A model generated the notes under the pieces. The model searched no databases. It was not told where the DNA came from and saw nothing but the letters and a program-made list of their open reading frames with translations. A DNA stretch of 64,000 bases from an uncultured Acidobacteriota bacterium (lineage in GTDB: Bacteria; Acidobacteriota; Terriglobia; Bryobacterales; Bryobacteraceae), in NCBI GenBank assembly GCA_902826685.1, contig CADEFT010000012.1, positions 1 to 64,000 of the forward strand. Direction: 5' to 3'. Positions 52,798 through 60,729 of the stretch are shown piece by piece. Position numbers and translations under genes: made by a program. The first letter of the stretch is position 1, and each line of letters begins with the position of its first letter.

Positions 52798-54341
52798 AGA
52801 TTCTGACCGCTGCGGAAATGCGCGAGATCGACCGGCTCACCATCGAAGCCGGCGTCCCCAGCCTGTTGCTGATGGAGAACGCGGCTCACCGCGTGACGGA
52901 ATTTATCGAACGCGAGTACGGGCCCATCGACGGGCAACGGATCGTGGTCCTGTGCGGCAAGGGCAACAACGGAGGCGACGGCATGGCTATCGCCCGCCAG
53001 ATCGCCACACGGTGGAAGCCCCGGTCGCTCGACGTGGTGCTCTCGGCCGAGCCGCCCGAGCTGGCGGGCGACACCGCCATCAACCTCAAGGCGCTGGAAA
53101 CCTGCAATTGCTCCATCGGCTGGGAAGTGACGCCGGAAATGAGCTTTGAGGCCACGCTGGTGGTGGATGCGCTCCTCGGCACCGGCCTTCGCGGAGCCGC
53201 CCAGGGCCGGCCGCTGCACTTCATCGACGTGCTGAACGAGGGGTTTCCACACGCGCGCATCTTGGCCGTCGATATGCCCTCCGGCATGATGTCGGATTCG
53301 GGCGACAATGAAGGTCCCTGCGCGCGCGCCGACGCCACCGTCACCTTTACCGCGCCGAAGGTCTGCCACATCCTGGCGCCCAACTGCGAGCGTCTGGGCA
53401 AGCTGGTGGTGGCGCCCATCGGCACGCCCGAGGGAATGGTGCGAAACGAACCCAAGCTCTGGCTGTCGCTGGTGGAGCCGGAATGGTTCGCGCCGCTGTT
53501 TGAGGCGCGGCGGCCCGGTGCGCACAAAGGCGATTTCGGCCATGCGCTGATCGTCGCCGGATCGGTGGGCAAGACCGGCGCGGCGGCGATGGCGGGCATC
53601 GGAGCGTTGCGCGCGGGCGCCGGCCTGGTCACGGTGGCTTCGGCGGCCGCGGCCGTTCCGCTCATCGCCTCCACTCAAATGGAGCTGATGACCGAGCCTC
53701 TGGCTCAGACCGATCTCGGCGCCATTTCCTCGCGCGCCTATCCGCAGGTGGAAGTGATCGCGCAGCGCAAGACCGTGGTGGCGCTCGGCCCCGGCATCGG
53801 CACGCAGCCGGAAACCGTGGGCTTCGTGAAGACGATGTACGACCGCATGCCGCTGCCGCTGATTCTCGACGCCGATGCGTTGAATGCCATTCCGGGTCCG
53901 TTTATGCGGCCCGGCGGTCCGCGCATTCTCACGCCTCATCCCGGCGAAATGGCGCGGCTCTGCGCCTGTACCATCGAGCAGGTGCAGGCCGACCGCATTG
54001 GCATTGCGCGCAACTACGCCGCCCATCGCGGCGTGACGGTGGTGCTGAAGGGCCAGCGCACGGTGATCGCGTTCGCCGACGGCCGGGTGTGGATCAACCC
54101 TACCGGTTCGCCCGCCATGGCCACCGGAGGTTCGGGCGACGTGTTGACCGGCCTGATCGCCGGCCTCATGGCGCAGTTCCCGCAGAATCCGGATGCGGCG
54201 ATCGCGGCCGCCGTCTGGCTGCATGGGCGCACCGGCGAACTCGGCGCCGCCACGCTCGGCGAAAAGCCGCTGCTGGCGACCGATCTGCTTCAGTTCCTGC
54301 CGGAGGCGATGCGTGAGCTTGCAAAGCTTCGCGGCCGCTGA
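52794..54341 (+). CDS. Bifunctional NAD(P)HX epimerase/dehydratase
   Basis: A 515-residue repair enzyme for hydrated NAD(P)H. The N-terminal YjeF_N epimerase domain (about residues 1-215) has VLCGKGNNGGDGMAIAR. The C-terminal ADP/ATP-dependent dehydratase of the ribokinase-like family (about 230-515) has LTPHPGEMARL and the anion-hole motif ATGGSGDVLTGLIAG. It starts inside the channel stop (ATGA). Its 3' end overlaps tsaE by 29 bp. Confidence 0.93.
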   Translation: MKILTAAEMREIDRLTIEAGVPSLLLMENAAHRVTEFIEREYGPIDGQRIVVLCGKGNNGGDGMAIARQIATRWKPRSLDVVLSAEPPELAGDTAINLKALETCNCSIGWEVTPEMSFEATLVVDALLGTGLRGAAQGRPLHFIDVLNEGFPHARILAVDMPSGMMSDSGDNEGPCARADATVTFTAPKVCHILAPNCERLGKLVVAPIGTPEGMVRNEPKLWLSLVEPEWFAPLFEARRPGAHKGDFGHALIVAGSVGKTGAAAMAGIGALRAGAGLVTVASAAAAVPLIASTQMELMTEPLAQTDLGAISSRAYPQVEVIAQRKTVVALGPGIGTQPETVGFVKTMYDRMPLPLILDADALNAIPGPFMRPGGPRILTPHPGEMARLCACTIEQVQADRIGIARNYAAHRGVTVVLKGQRTVIAFADGRVWINPTGSPAMATGGSGDVLTGLIAGLMAQFPQNPDAAIAAAVWLHGRTGELGAATLGEKPLLATDLLQFLPEAMRELAKLRGR

Positions 54342-54738
54342 CGAAGACGAGATGATCGCGCTCGGCGAGCGTATCGCCGCGCTGCTGCCGCGCCGCGCCA
54401 TCGTCTGGCTGATCGGGAACCTGGGCGCGGGCAAGACCACGTTGACCAAGGGTATCGTCAAGGGCCTTGGCGCGGCCGATCCAGCCGAGGTTTCAAGCCC
54501 CACGTTTACTTTGATCCAGGAATACGGCGACCCGGTGCGCGTGTATCACATCGATCTCTACCGGCTGGAACAACCGCGCGAGCTCGCCACGCTGGGCCTC
54601 GACGAGATCTTCGACCGCGAAGCCGTCGTTCTCATCGAGTGGGCCGATAAATTCGCCCGCTGGCTGCCGGAGGATCGCTTCACCATCGCCATCGAAGCGG
54701 ACGGGGATGGCAGGCGGATCACGTTTCAGTCGCCGTGA
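54313..54738 (+). CDS. tsaE: tRNA t6A biosynthesis ATPase TsaE
   Basis: A 141-residue P-loop protein that completes the TsaBDE complex of threonylcarbamoyladenosine synthesis. It has GNLGAGKTTLTKGI as Walker A, TFTLIQEYG, and the HIDLYRL and LIEWADK motifs. The start is GTG 54313, set six bases after GGAGG; a longer in-frame reading from 54193 lies inside the upstream gene. It is convergent with the E2 gene, overlapping its end by 20 bp. Confidence 0.95.
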   Translation: MSLQSFAAADEDEMIALGERIAALLPRRAIVWLIGNLGAGKTTLTKGIVKGLGAADPAEVSSPTFTLIQEYGDPVRVYHIDLYRLEQPRELATLGLDEIFDREAVVLIEWADKFARWLPEDRFTIAIEADGDGRRITFQSP

Positions 54739-55792
54739 CGGATTCGATCGATGCCGCCACGCGCTGCAGGAATCGCGCCGCCGGAGCGCCGTCCACCACG
54801 CGATGGTCGAAGGTCAGGCTCAGAGTCATTTGCTCCCGTGGCGCGATCCAGCCATCGGCCAGAACCACGGCCTCGCGGCGAATGGCGCCGAGGCCGAGCA
54901 CAGCCGTTTCCGGATAGTTGAGGATCGGCGTGAAGGCGTCGATGCCATACATGCCGAGGTTGGTGATCGTGAACACCCCGCCTTGCAGATCGCCGCTATC
55001 GAGGCGCCGTGCGCGAGCGGCGGCAACCAACTCGCGGGATCTGACGGCAATGGCGGCCAGGCTGAGCTTTTCCACGTCGCGAATCACCGGCGCGAACAGG
55101 CCGTGTTCGGTGTCGACCGCCAGGCCGATGTGAATCGCCTCCGGCAGCACGATGCGATCGTCTTCCCAACGGCTCCCCAGCATCGGATGATCGAGCAGGG
55201 CGGCCGCTACCGCCTTAACGAAGATGTCGGCGATCGAAGGAACCGGTTCGGCGGCCCACTTTTTTCGCAATTGAACGAGGCTAGTGGCATCGGCGCGCGT
55301 GGTGAGCGTGACGGGCGCGGTGTTCTGGCGGCTCAGCATCATGCGATCGGCGATGGCGCGGCGCAGCGCTGTCACCGGCTGCCTCGCGGGCGCCCGCACC
55401 GCCGGCACGTCCCGTTCCCGAATCCGTCCGCCTCGGCCGGTGCCCTTCAGCGCTCGGATGTCGATTCCCGCCTGACGGGCGGCCCGCCGCGCGCGTGGTG
55501 TGCTGGGAGTCTCGCGCGGCGGGGCGGCGGCGGCAGGCGGCTGCTCCGCACCTGTAAGCAGATAGCCGATGCACTGGCCGGGCTTCACCGTCTCACCGGC
55601 TTGCGGCGAGCCTTCGGGCACGAACAGAACGCCGCTGTCGAGCGACTCCACGTCCATGGTGACCTTGTCGCTCTCGACGGCAAACAGCGGCTCGCCAGCT
55701 TCCACCCGGTCGCCGGGTTGCTTGAACCAGGAAGAAAAGGTGCCCTCCTCCATCGACCAGCCGAGGCGCGGAATCGTGATCTCGATCGCCAT
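54719..55792 (-). CDS. 2-oxoacid dehydrogenase E2 acyltransferase
   Basis: A 357-residue dihydrolipoamide acyltransferase. It has a lipoyl domain (residues about 3-77) with the lipoylated Lys in VESDKVTMDVES, and a peripheral-subunit-binding domain (about 95-130, RARRAARQAGIDIRAL). A CAT-like catalytic core follows, with active-site LTFDHRVVDGAPAARFL. It is smaller than PDH E2 and fits acetoin or branched-chain complexes. It lies 2 bp downstream of the E1 gene. No E3 (lipoamide dehydrogenase) is encoded here. Confidence 0.92.
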   Translation of the reverse strand: MAIEITIPRLGWSMEEGTFSSWFKQPGDRVEAGEPLFAVESDKVTMDVESLDSGVLFVPEGSPQAGETVKPGQCIGYLLTGAEQPPAAAAPPRETPSTPRARRAARQAGIDIRALKGTGRGGRIRERDVPAVRAPARQPVTALRRAIADRMMLSRQNTAPVTLTTRADATSLVQLRKKWAAEPVPSIADIFVKAVAAALLDHPMLGSRWEDDRIVLPEAIHIGLAVDTEHGLFAPVIRDVEKLSLAAIAVRSRELVAAARARRLDSGDLQGGVFTITNLGMYGIDAFTPILNYPETAVLGLGAIRREAVVLADGWIAPREQMTLSLTFDHRVVDGAPAARFLQRVAASIESVTATET

Positions 55793-55794
55793 GG

Positions 55795-57756
55795 TTACTC
55801 CGCCGCCAGCGCGCGAATCGCCGCGACCACAGCATCGGCCGATGGAATCACGGCCGCCTCGAGCGTGGGGCTATACGGCGTTGGCGCGAACGCTCCGTTC
55901 AGCCGCCGCAGCGGTGCGTCCAGATCGTTGAACCCGGCATCGGCGGCGCGCGCGCAAACTTCCGCCCCGAAGCCCCCTGGTCCCGCCACTTCGTCCACCA
56001 CCAGCAGCCTGCCGGTCTTGGCTACCGAACGCAGGATCGCGGCCGTATCGAGCGGCGACACCGTGCGCGGGTCGATCACCTCCACGGAGATGCCGTCGGG
56101 CTCCAATCGCGCCGCCGCTTCGAGCGCCCGCTGGACCATCCAGGCGATGGCCACCACCGTAACGTCGCGGCCCTCGCGGGCCACGCGCGCCTGGCCGAAC
56201 GGAATCTCATACGATTCTTCGGGCACTTGTCCCTTCATCTGCATCAGCTCGCGCGGTTCGAGAAACAGCACCGGATCGTCCGAACGCAGGGCGTGCGTGA
56301 GGAGCCCCTTGGCGTCGAACGGCGTCGAGGGTACCACCACGCGCAGGCCCGGAATCTGCGCGTAGATCGAATAGTAACTGCCCGAATGATGAGTGGCCGC
56401 CGAATGCCCCATGCCGATACAGCCGCGCAGCAGCACCGGCATCTTCAGCCGTCCGCTGCTCATGTATTGCATCTTGGCGATCTGATTGATGAGTTCCCCG
56501 AAAGCATCGTTGATGAAATCGATGAACATGAAATCGACGACGGGACGGGTGCCGGTCATGCCCGCGCCGCAGGCAAGCCCGACGAAGCCGCGCTCGCAGA
56601 TGGGCGTATCGCGGAGCCGCGCCGGGCCATACTTGGCGAACAGGCCCGCGGTGGTGCCGAAGTTCCCGCCGCGCGAGCCAATGCCTTCGCCCAGAACGAA
56701 GATGCCGGGGTTCGATTCCATTTCGCGATCCAGGGCTTCGAGCGTGGCGGCGGTATAGCCGATTTCGCGTCCCCCGGCGGAAGGCTCGGTCGCCGGCCGT
56801 GGCGCGGCGTAGACGTGCGTCACCGCGTCGGCGGCGGTGGGCCAGGGAGCCTTCTCCGCGGCGCCGCTGGCCTCCGCCACCAACGCCTGTACTTCGCCGT
56901 CGATGGCATCGAGTCCCGCTTCGGTTGCCTCGCCGGCTGCCAATAGGCTCTCGCGATATCGCTTGATGGGACAGCGCTCGCGCCAGGCGGCGACTTCTTC
57001 ACGCGTGCGATAGGTATAGTCGCCCATGCCCTCCGAATGCGCGCGCGTGCGATACGTTTTGCATTCAAGCAGCGTGGGGCCGCCGCCGGAACGCGCCCGC
57101 GACACCGCCTCGGCCGCCGCGCGCGTGACGGCTTGCACATCGTTGCCATCCACCTGGACGCCGGGCATTCCATAGGCGGCGGCGCGCGACGCCACATCCG
57201 GATTCGCGGCCGAATAAGCGAATGGAACTTCGGTGGCGAACTGGTTGTTCTCGCAGACGAACAGCACCGGCAGCTTCCAGATGCCGGCCAGATTCAGGCC
57301 TTCGTGAAACGCGCCGTTGTTGACCGCGCCATCGCCGAAGAACGCCACGGCCACGTGCGGAAGCTTTCGCAGTTGAAAGCTGTAGCCGGCGCCCGCCGCC
57401 TGCAATATGCAGGGACCCACGATGCCGCTGGTGCCCATCATTCCGATTTCCGGCGAGAACAGATGCATCGATCCGCCGCGGCCGCGCGAGCATCCGGTGG
57501 CGCGGCCCAGCAGTTCGGAGATCAGCTCAAACGGCGGCATGCCTTTGGCCAGCGCATGGCCATGACCGCGATGCGTGCTGAAGATGGCGTCTTCGGGATC
57601 CAGGTGCGCGCAAACGCCGGTGGCGATCGCCTCCTCGCCCACGTAGGTGTGGCAGGCGCCATGCACCAGTCCGCGCGCGTGCAAGCGCGCCAGTTGTTCT
57701 TCGCAGACGCGGATGAGCCGCATCGTCCGGTATAGAAACCGGGTTTGCTCCGTCAT
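55795..57756 (-). CDS. 2-oxoacid dehydrogenase E1, fused alpha and beta subunits
   Basis: A 653-residue single-chain E1. The alpha half (about residues 1-315) has the thiamine diphosphate site FFGDGAVNNGAFHEGLN (Gly141-Asp142-Gly143, Asn146-Asn147). The beta half (about 330-653) has FGTTAGLF, ERGFVGLACG, HHSGSYYSIYAQIPGLRVV and the C-terminal VVDEVAGPGGFGAEV. The two halves are usually separate in acetoin or branched-chain dehydrogenases. The start at 57756 overlaps the SDR stop as ATGA. It decarboxylates a 2-oxoacid or cleaves acetoin and acylates the E2 lipoyl group. Confidence 0.9.
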   Translation of the reverse strand: MTEQTRFLYRTMRLIRVCEEQLARLHARGLVHGACHTYVGEEAIATGVCAHLDPEDAIFSTHRGHGHALAKGMPPFELISELLGRATGCSRGRGGSMHLFSPEIGMMGTSGIVGPCILQAAGAGYSFQLRKLPHVAVAFFGDGAVNNGAFHEGLNLAGIWKLPVLFVCENNQFATEVPFAYSAANPDVASRAAAYGMPGVQVDGNDVQAVTRAAAEAVSRARSGGGPTLLECKTYRTRAHSEGMGDYTYRTREEVAAWRERCPIKRYRESLLAAGEATEAGLDAIDGEVQALVAEASGAAEKAPWPTAADAVTHVYAAPRPATEPSAGGREIGYTAATLEALDREMESNPGIFVLGEGIGSRGGNFGTTAGLFAKYGPARLRDTPICERGFVGLACGAGMTGTRPVVDFMFIDFINDAFGELINQIAKMQYMSSGRLKMPVLLRGCIGMGHSAATHHSGSYYSIYAQIPGLRVVVPSTPFDAKGLLTHALRSDDPVLFLEPRELMQMKGQVPEESYEIPFGQARVAREGRDVTVVAIAWMVQRALEAAARLEPDGISVEVIDPRTVSPLDTAAILRSVAKTGRLLVVDEVAGPGGFGAEVCARAADAGFNDLDAPLRRLNGAFAPTPYSPTLEAAVIPSADAVVAAIRALAAE

Positions 57757-58544
57757 CGGACTGAACCTCCGGCATTCATCGCGAGATTGCCGCCATCCAT
57801 GGGAATGAGCGCGCCCGTGATCCATTTCGAGGAATCAGAGGCGAGAAAAACCGCCAGGCCGCGGATGTCGTCGGGCATGCCCAGCCGTCCGGCGGGAATC
57901 CCGCTCAGCCACTGATCGCGCAGGGCGGGCTTTTCCGCCATCCGCTTTTCGAGACCCGGATTCACCACCTGCGCCGGCAGAATCGCGTTCACGCGCACAC
58001 CGCCGCGAGCCCATTCCGTGCTCAGTTCCCTCGTCATCTGCGCCACCGCTCCCATGGCCATGCTATAGGCGATGTGGCCGCGGCCAAGCGCGGTGATGCT
58101 TGCCAGCGATCCGATATTTACGATGCTGCCGCCCGAGCCCGCGAGCATACGGCGGCCCGCCTCCTGGCACGCGCAGAAGCGGCCCAGCACCAGGTTGCGC
58201 CACACCTGCTCCACGTCTTCCAGCGAAATATCCTCGGGCCGCGCCATGATCGATTCGCCCGCCACGTTGCCCAGAAAATCGATGCGCCCGAACTCGGAAT
58301 CCAGGCGGTGGAATATGGCGCGCACTTGCTCGGGCTTCGATACGTCCCGCGCCTCGAAAATCGCACGGCGCCCCATTTCTGAAAGCGCGGCGGCGGTCCT
58401 CTCGACGCCGGGTCCGTTGAGATCCACCAGCAGCAGATCGGCGCCATGCTCGGCAAGCGCGGTGGCCATCGCACGGCCCATGCCTTGGGCGGCGCCGCTC
58501 ACCACGGCCACTTTACCGCTGAGATCGAACAGGGATGTGTTCAT
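57753..58544 (-). CDS. Short-chain dehydrogenase/reductase lacking the catalytic Lys
   Basis: A 263-residue Rossmann protein of the SDR superfamily. The nucleotide site is VVSGAAQGMGRAMA (Gly17, Gly21, Gly23), with NVAGESI and the conserved Ser146 in VNIGSLASI. Tyr160 is in place in IAYSMAMGAV, but the expected Lys four residues later is Met164. DNA reading at this spot is unambiguous. Without the Lys, normal oxidoreductase activity should be weak or lost; a binding or regulatory role is possible. It is first in line with the E1-E2 genes and overlaps both neighbours. Confidence 0.85.
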   Translation of the reverse strand: MNTSLFDLSGKVAVVSGAAQGMGRAMATALAEHGADLLLVDLNGPGVERTAAALSEMGRRAIFEARDVSKPEQVRAIFHRLDSEFGRIDFLGNVAGESIMARPEDISLEDVEQVWRNLVLGRFCACQEAGRRMLAGSGGSIVNIGSLASITALGRGHIAYSMAMGAVAQMTRELSTEWARGGVRVNAILPAQVVNPGLEKRMAEKPALRDQWLSGIPAGRLGMPDDIRGLAVFLASDSSKWITGALIPMDGGNLAMNAGGSVR

Positions 58545-59838
58545 AAACCGTTTCTCGTTTGGAGGCGGGCACTTTCACCAGGCTTACGATGGCCGCACCC
58601 GCCAGATAGCAGCAGGCGAGTAACAGCAGGCAGGCGGAGTCGCTCGCGCCGCGATGCTTCAGCCAGCCGAAAATATGGTTGCCGAAGTAGCCGGCCAGGT
58701 TGGCGAACATGTTGATGAACCCGATGCTCGCCGCGGCGGCCGAAGCCGTGAGGGTTAAAGTCGGCAGCGCCCAAAAAGGCGGCGGCCACGACGTGGCGGT
58801 CAATCCCGTGAGGCAGAGAAAACCCATCGTGACGGCGAAGGGCTGGCCCGGCATGGCACTGAGCGTCAGCGAGAGCGCGGTGAGCGCCTGCCCCGCCACG
58901 CAATGCCATTTGTGGCCGCCGCGCCGGTCCGCCGAATAGCCGGAATGGAGAAGGCCAACAGGCCCGAACAGTTAATAGAGCGTGCTGTAAAGCAGCGCCG
59001 ATTGATCGGAGCCTCCAGACAGGTTCTTCACCGTCGAAGGCAGCCAGAACGTGAGCGCATAGCCGCCGGTATTGGTGGCGAAAATGCCGAGGGCGAGCAT
59101 CCACACCGCGGGCATTCGCAGCGCCCGCCACACCGGCACCCGGCCCGCCGATTCCTTGGCGCGCGCTTCGGCCGCCAGTACGCCTTCGAGATAATCGCGT
59201 TCCTGCGCCGTAAGCCACCTGGCGTCGCGCGGCCGGTCCGTCAGGGCGAAGATCGTGATCACGCCGAGGGCGACCGCGGGCAAGCCTTCGAGGATAAACA
59301 GCCACTGCCAGCCATGGAGCCCCAGCCAGTTGACATCGAGCAGCAGGGCCGAAACCGGAGCCCCGACGGCGAGACTGAACGGCACGGCGACAATGAAGCC
59401 GCTCATCGCGCGTCCGCGCTCGGCCGCCGGGAACCAGTGCGTGAAATAAACGATGATGCCGGGGAAGAAGCCCGCTTCGGCCACTCCGAGCAAAAAACGC
59501 GCGGTGTAAAACTGCGCGGGCGTTTCAACGAACGCGGTGGCGGCGGAAATGAAGCCCCAGGTGATGAGGATGCGCGCGAACCACTTGCGCGCGCTCCATC
59601 GTTCCACCAGCAGCGCGCCCGGCACTTCGAGCACCAGGTAGCCGATGAAGAAGATGCCGATGCCGAATCCGAAGACCTCGTCGGAGAAGCCGAGATCGGC
59701 GGCCATGCGCAGCTTGGCGAAGCCGACATTGGCGCGGTCGAGATAGGCGGCGAGGTAAAGAAGGATGACCAGCGGCAGCAGGCGCCACGAGACTTTCCGC
59801 ATCAACGCGCGCCGCGGCGCGATTTCATCCGCTGTCAT
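58513..59838 (-). pseudogene. MFS transporter interrupted by an in-frame TAA
   Basis: One continuous frame would encode a 441-residue, 12-TM transporter of the ACS/tartrate-like MFS group (N-terminus MRKVSWRLLPLVILLYLAAY, YLDRANVGFA). The codon at 58974-58972 is TAA (position 289), directly after LLYSTLY and before LFGPVGLLHSG. After the TAA the same frame carries on with recognisable MFS sequence to its natural end. One base change (Tyr or similar codon to TAA) explains it. It would probably have carried the organic acid or acyloin used by the E1/E2 enzymes. Sequencing error is the alternative. Confidence 0.8.
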
Positions 59839-59854
59839 CCAGCATAGGATGATA

Positions 59855-60721
59855 TCAGTTCTGTTCCAGGGGACGAACGCGAACTTCGACGTCGATTTTG
59901 TGCTCGCCGCCGCCGAGCGCGACGCCTTTCACCGGAGTGACATCGCCGTAGTCCCGGCCCCAGGCCACGGTGACGTGTCCTTCGCCGGGCAGCACGTTGT
60001 TGGTGGGGTCCAGGTCCACCCATCCGCCCGGCGGCAGGAAGACCGCCAGCCACGCATGCGACGCTTCGGCGCCGGTGAAATTGGCGCCGCTGCGCAGGTA
60101 GCCGCTGACGTAGCGCGCCCCCAGGCCCAGCGAACGGAACGCGGCAATCATGAAGTGGGCGAAATCCTGGCACACGCCTTTGCGCGTCTTGAACACTTCG
60201 GCCACCGGCGTGTCGATGGTGGTGGAGCTGGGTTTGTAGGTGAAATCCTTGTGCACGCGCGCGCAGAGATCGATGGCCGCTTCAAGCACCGGCCGCCGCG
60301 GCAGAAACGATTTGCGCGCGTATTCGGCGAACTCTTCGGCGGTGGCGACGAACGGCGAATCGCAAGTGAACTCGAATGCCGACATGGTCTGCCCGTTGCC
60401 ATAGGCGTGAAGCAGATCGCGCACGTCTTCCCAGGCGGGCGTTTCCGCCGGCACCAGCCTCACCGGCTTCTGCACGTCCACCACGCTGCTGGCCGTCACC
60501 GTCAGACTGGTATGCGCTTCGAGAATGGAAAAATGATCGACGTGATTGCCGAAGTAGTCCAACCGTCCGGCGAGAATCTCCGGATTGGGATCGACGGCGA
60601 TGCGGCTCGACAGCACTTTCTGATGGGCGTGCGCGCGCGGCGCCAGGCGGATCTCGTTGTGGCAGACCACCACCGGATGCTCATACATGTAACGCGTGAT
60701 GTGAGTGGCCAGATAGCGCAT
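59855..60721 (-). CDS. Transglutaminase-like cysteine protease/amidase
   Basis: A 288-residue protein. An N-terminal beta domain (about residues 1-115, the bacterial TgN-like module) is followed by a transglutaminase core with the complete triad: Cys184 in RKGVCQDFAH, His222 in AEASHAWLAV and Asp238 in VDLDPTN. No signal peptide is present, so it is probably cytoplasmic. Eight bases separate it from the upstream ATP-grasp/alpha-E gene. Known families put this set together in a predicted peptide or amide modification system. Confidence 0.9.
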   Translation of the reverse strand: MRYLATHITRYMYEHPVVVCHNEIRLAPRAHAHQKVLSSRIAVDPNPEILAGRLDYFGNHVDHFSILEAHTSLTVTASSVVDVQKPVRLVPAETPAWEDVRDLLHAYGNGQTMSAFEFTCDSPFVATAEEFAEYARKSFLPRRPVLEAAIDLCARVHKDFTYKPSSTTIDTPVAEVFKTRKGVCQDFAHFMIAAFRSLGLGARYVSGYLRSGANFTGAEASHAWLAVFLPPGGWVDLDPTNNVLPGEGHVTVAWGRDYGDVTPVKGVALGGGEHKIDVEVRVRPLEQN

Positions 60722-60729
60722 ATCGGGTC

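Noticed and set aside
58541..59305. Alternative minus-strand frame across the MFS gene that could suggest a frameshift
   Set aside because: It is Arg/Ala-rich and unlike any transporter; the true break is an in-frame TAA in the natural frame.
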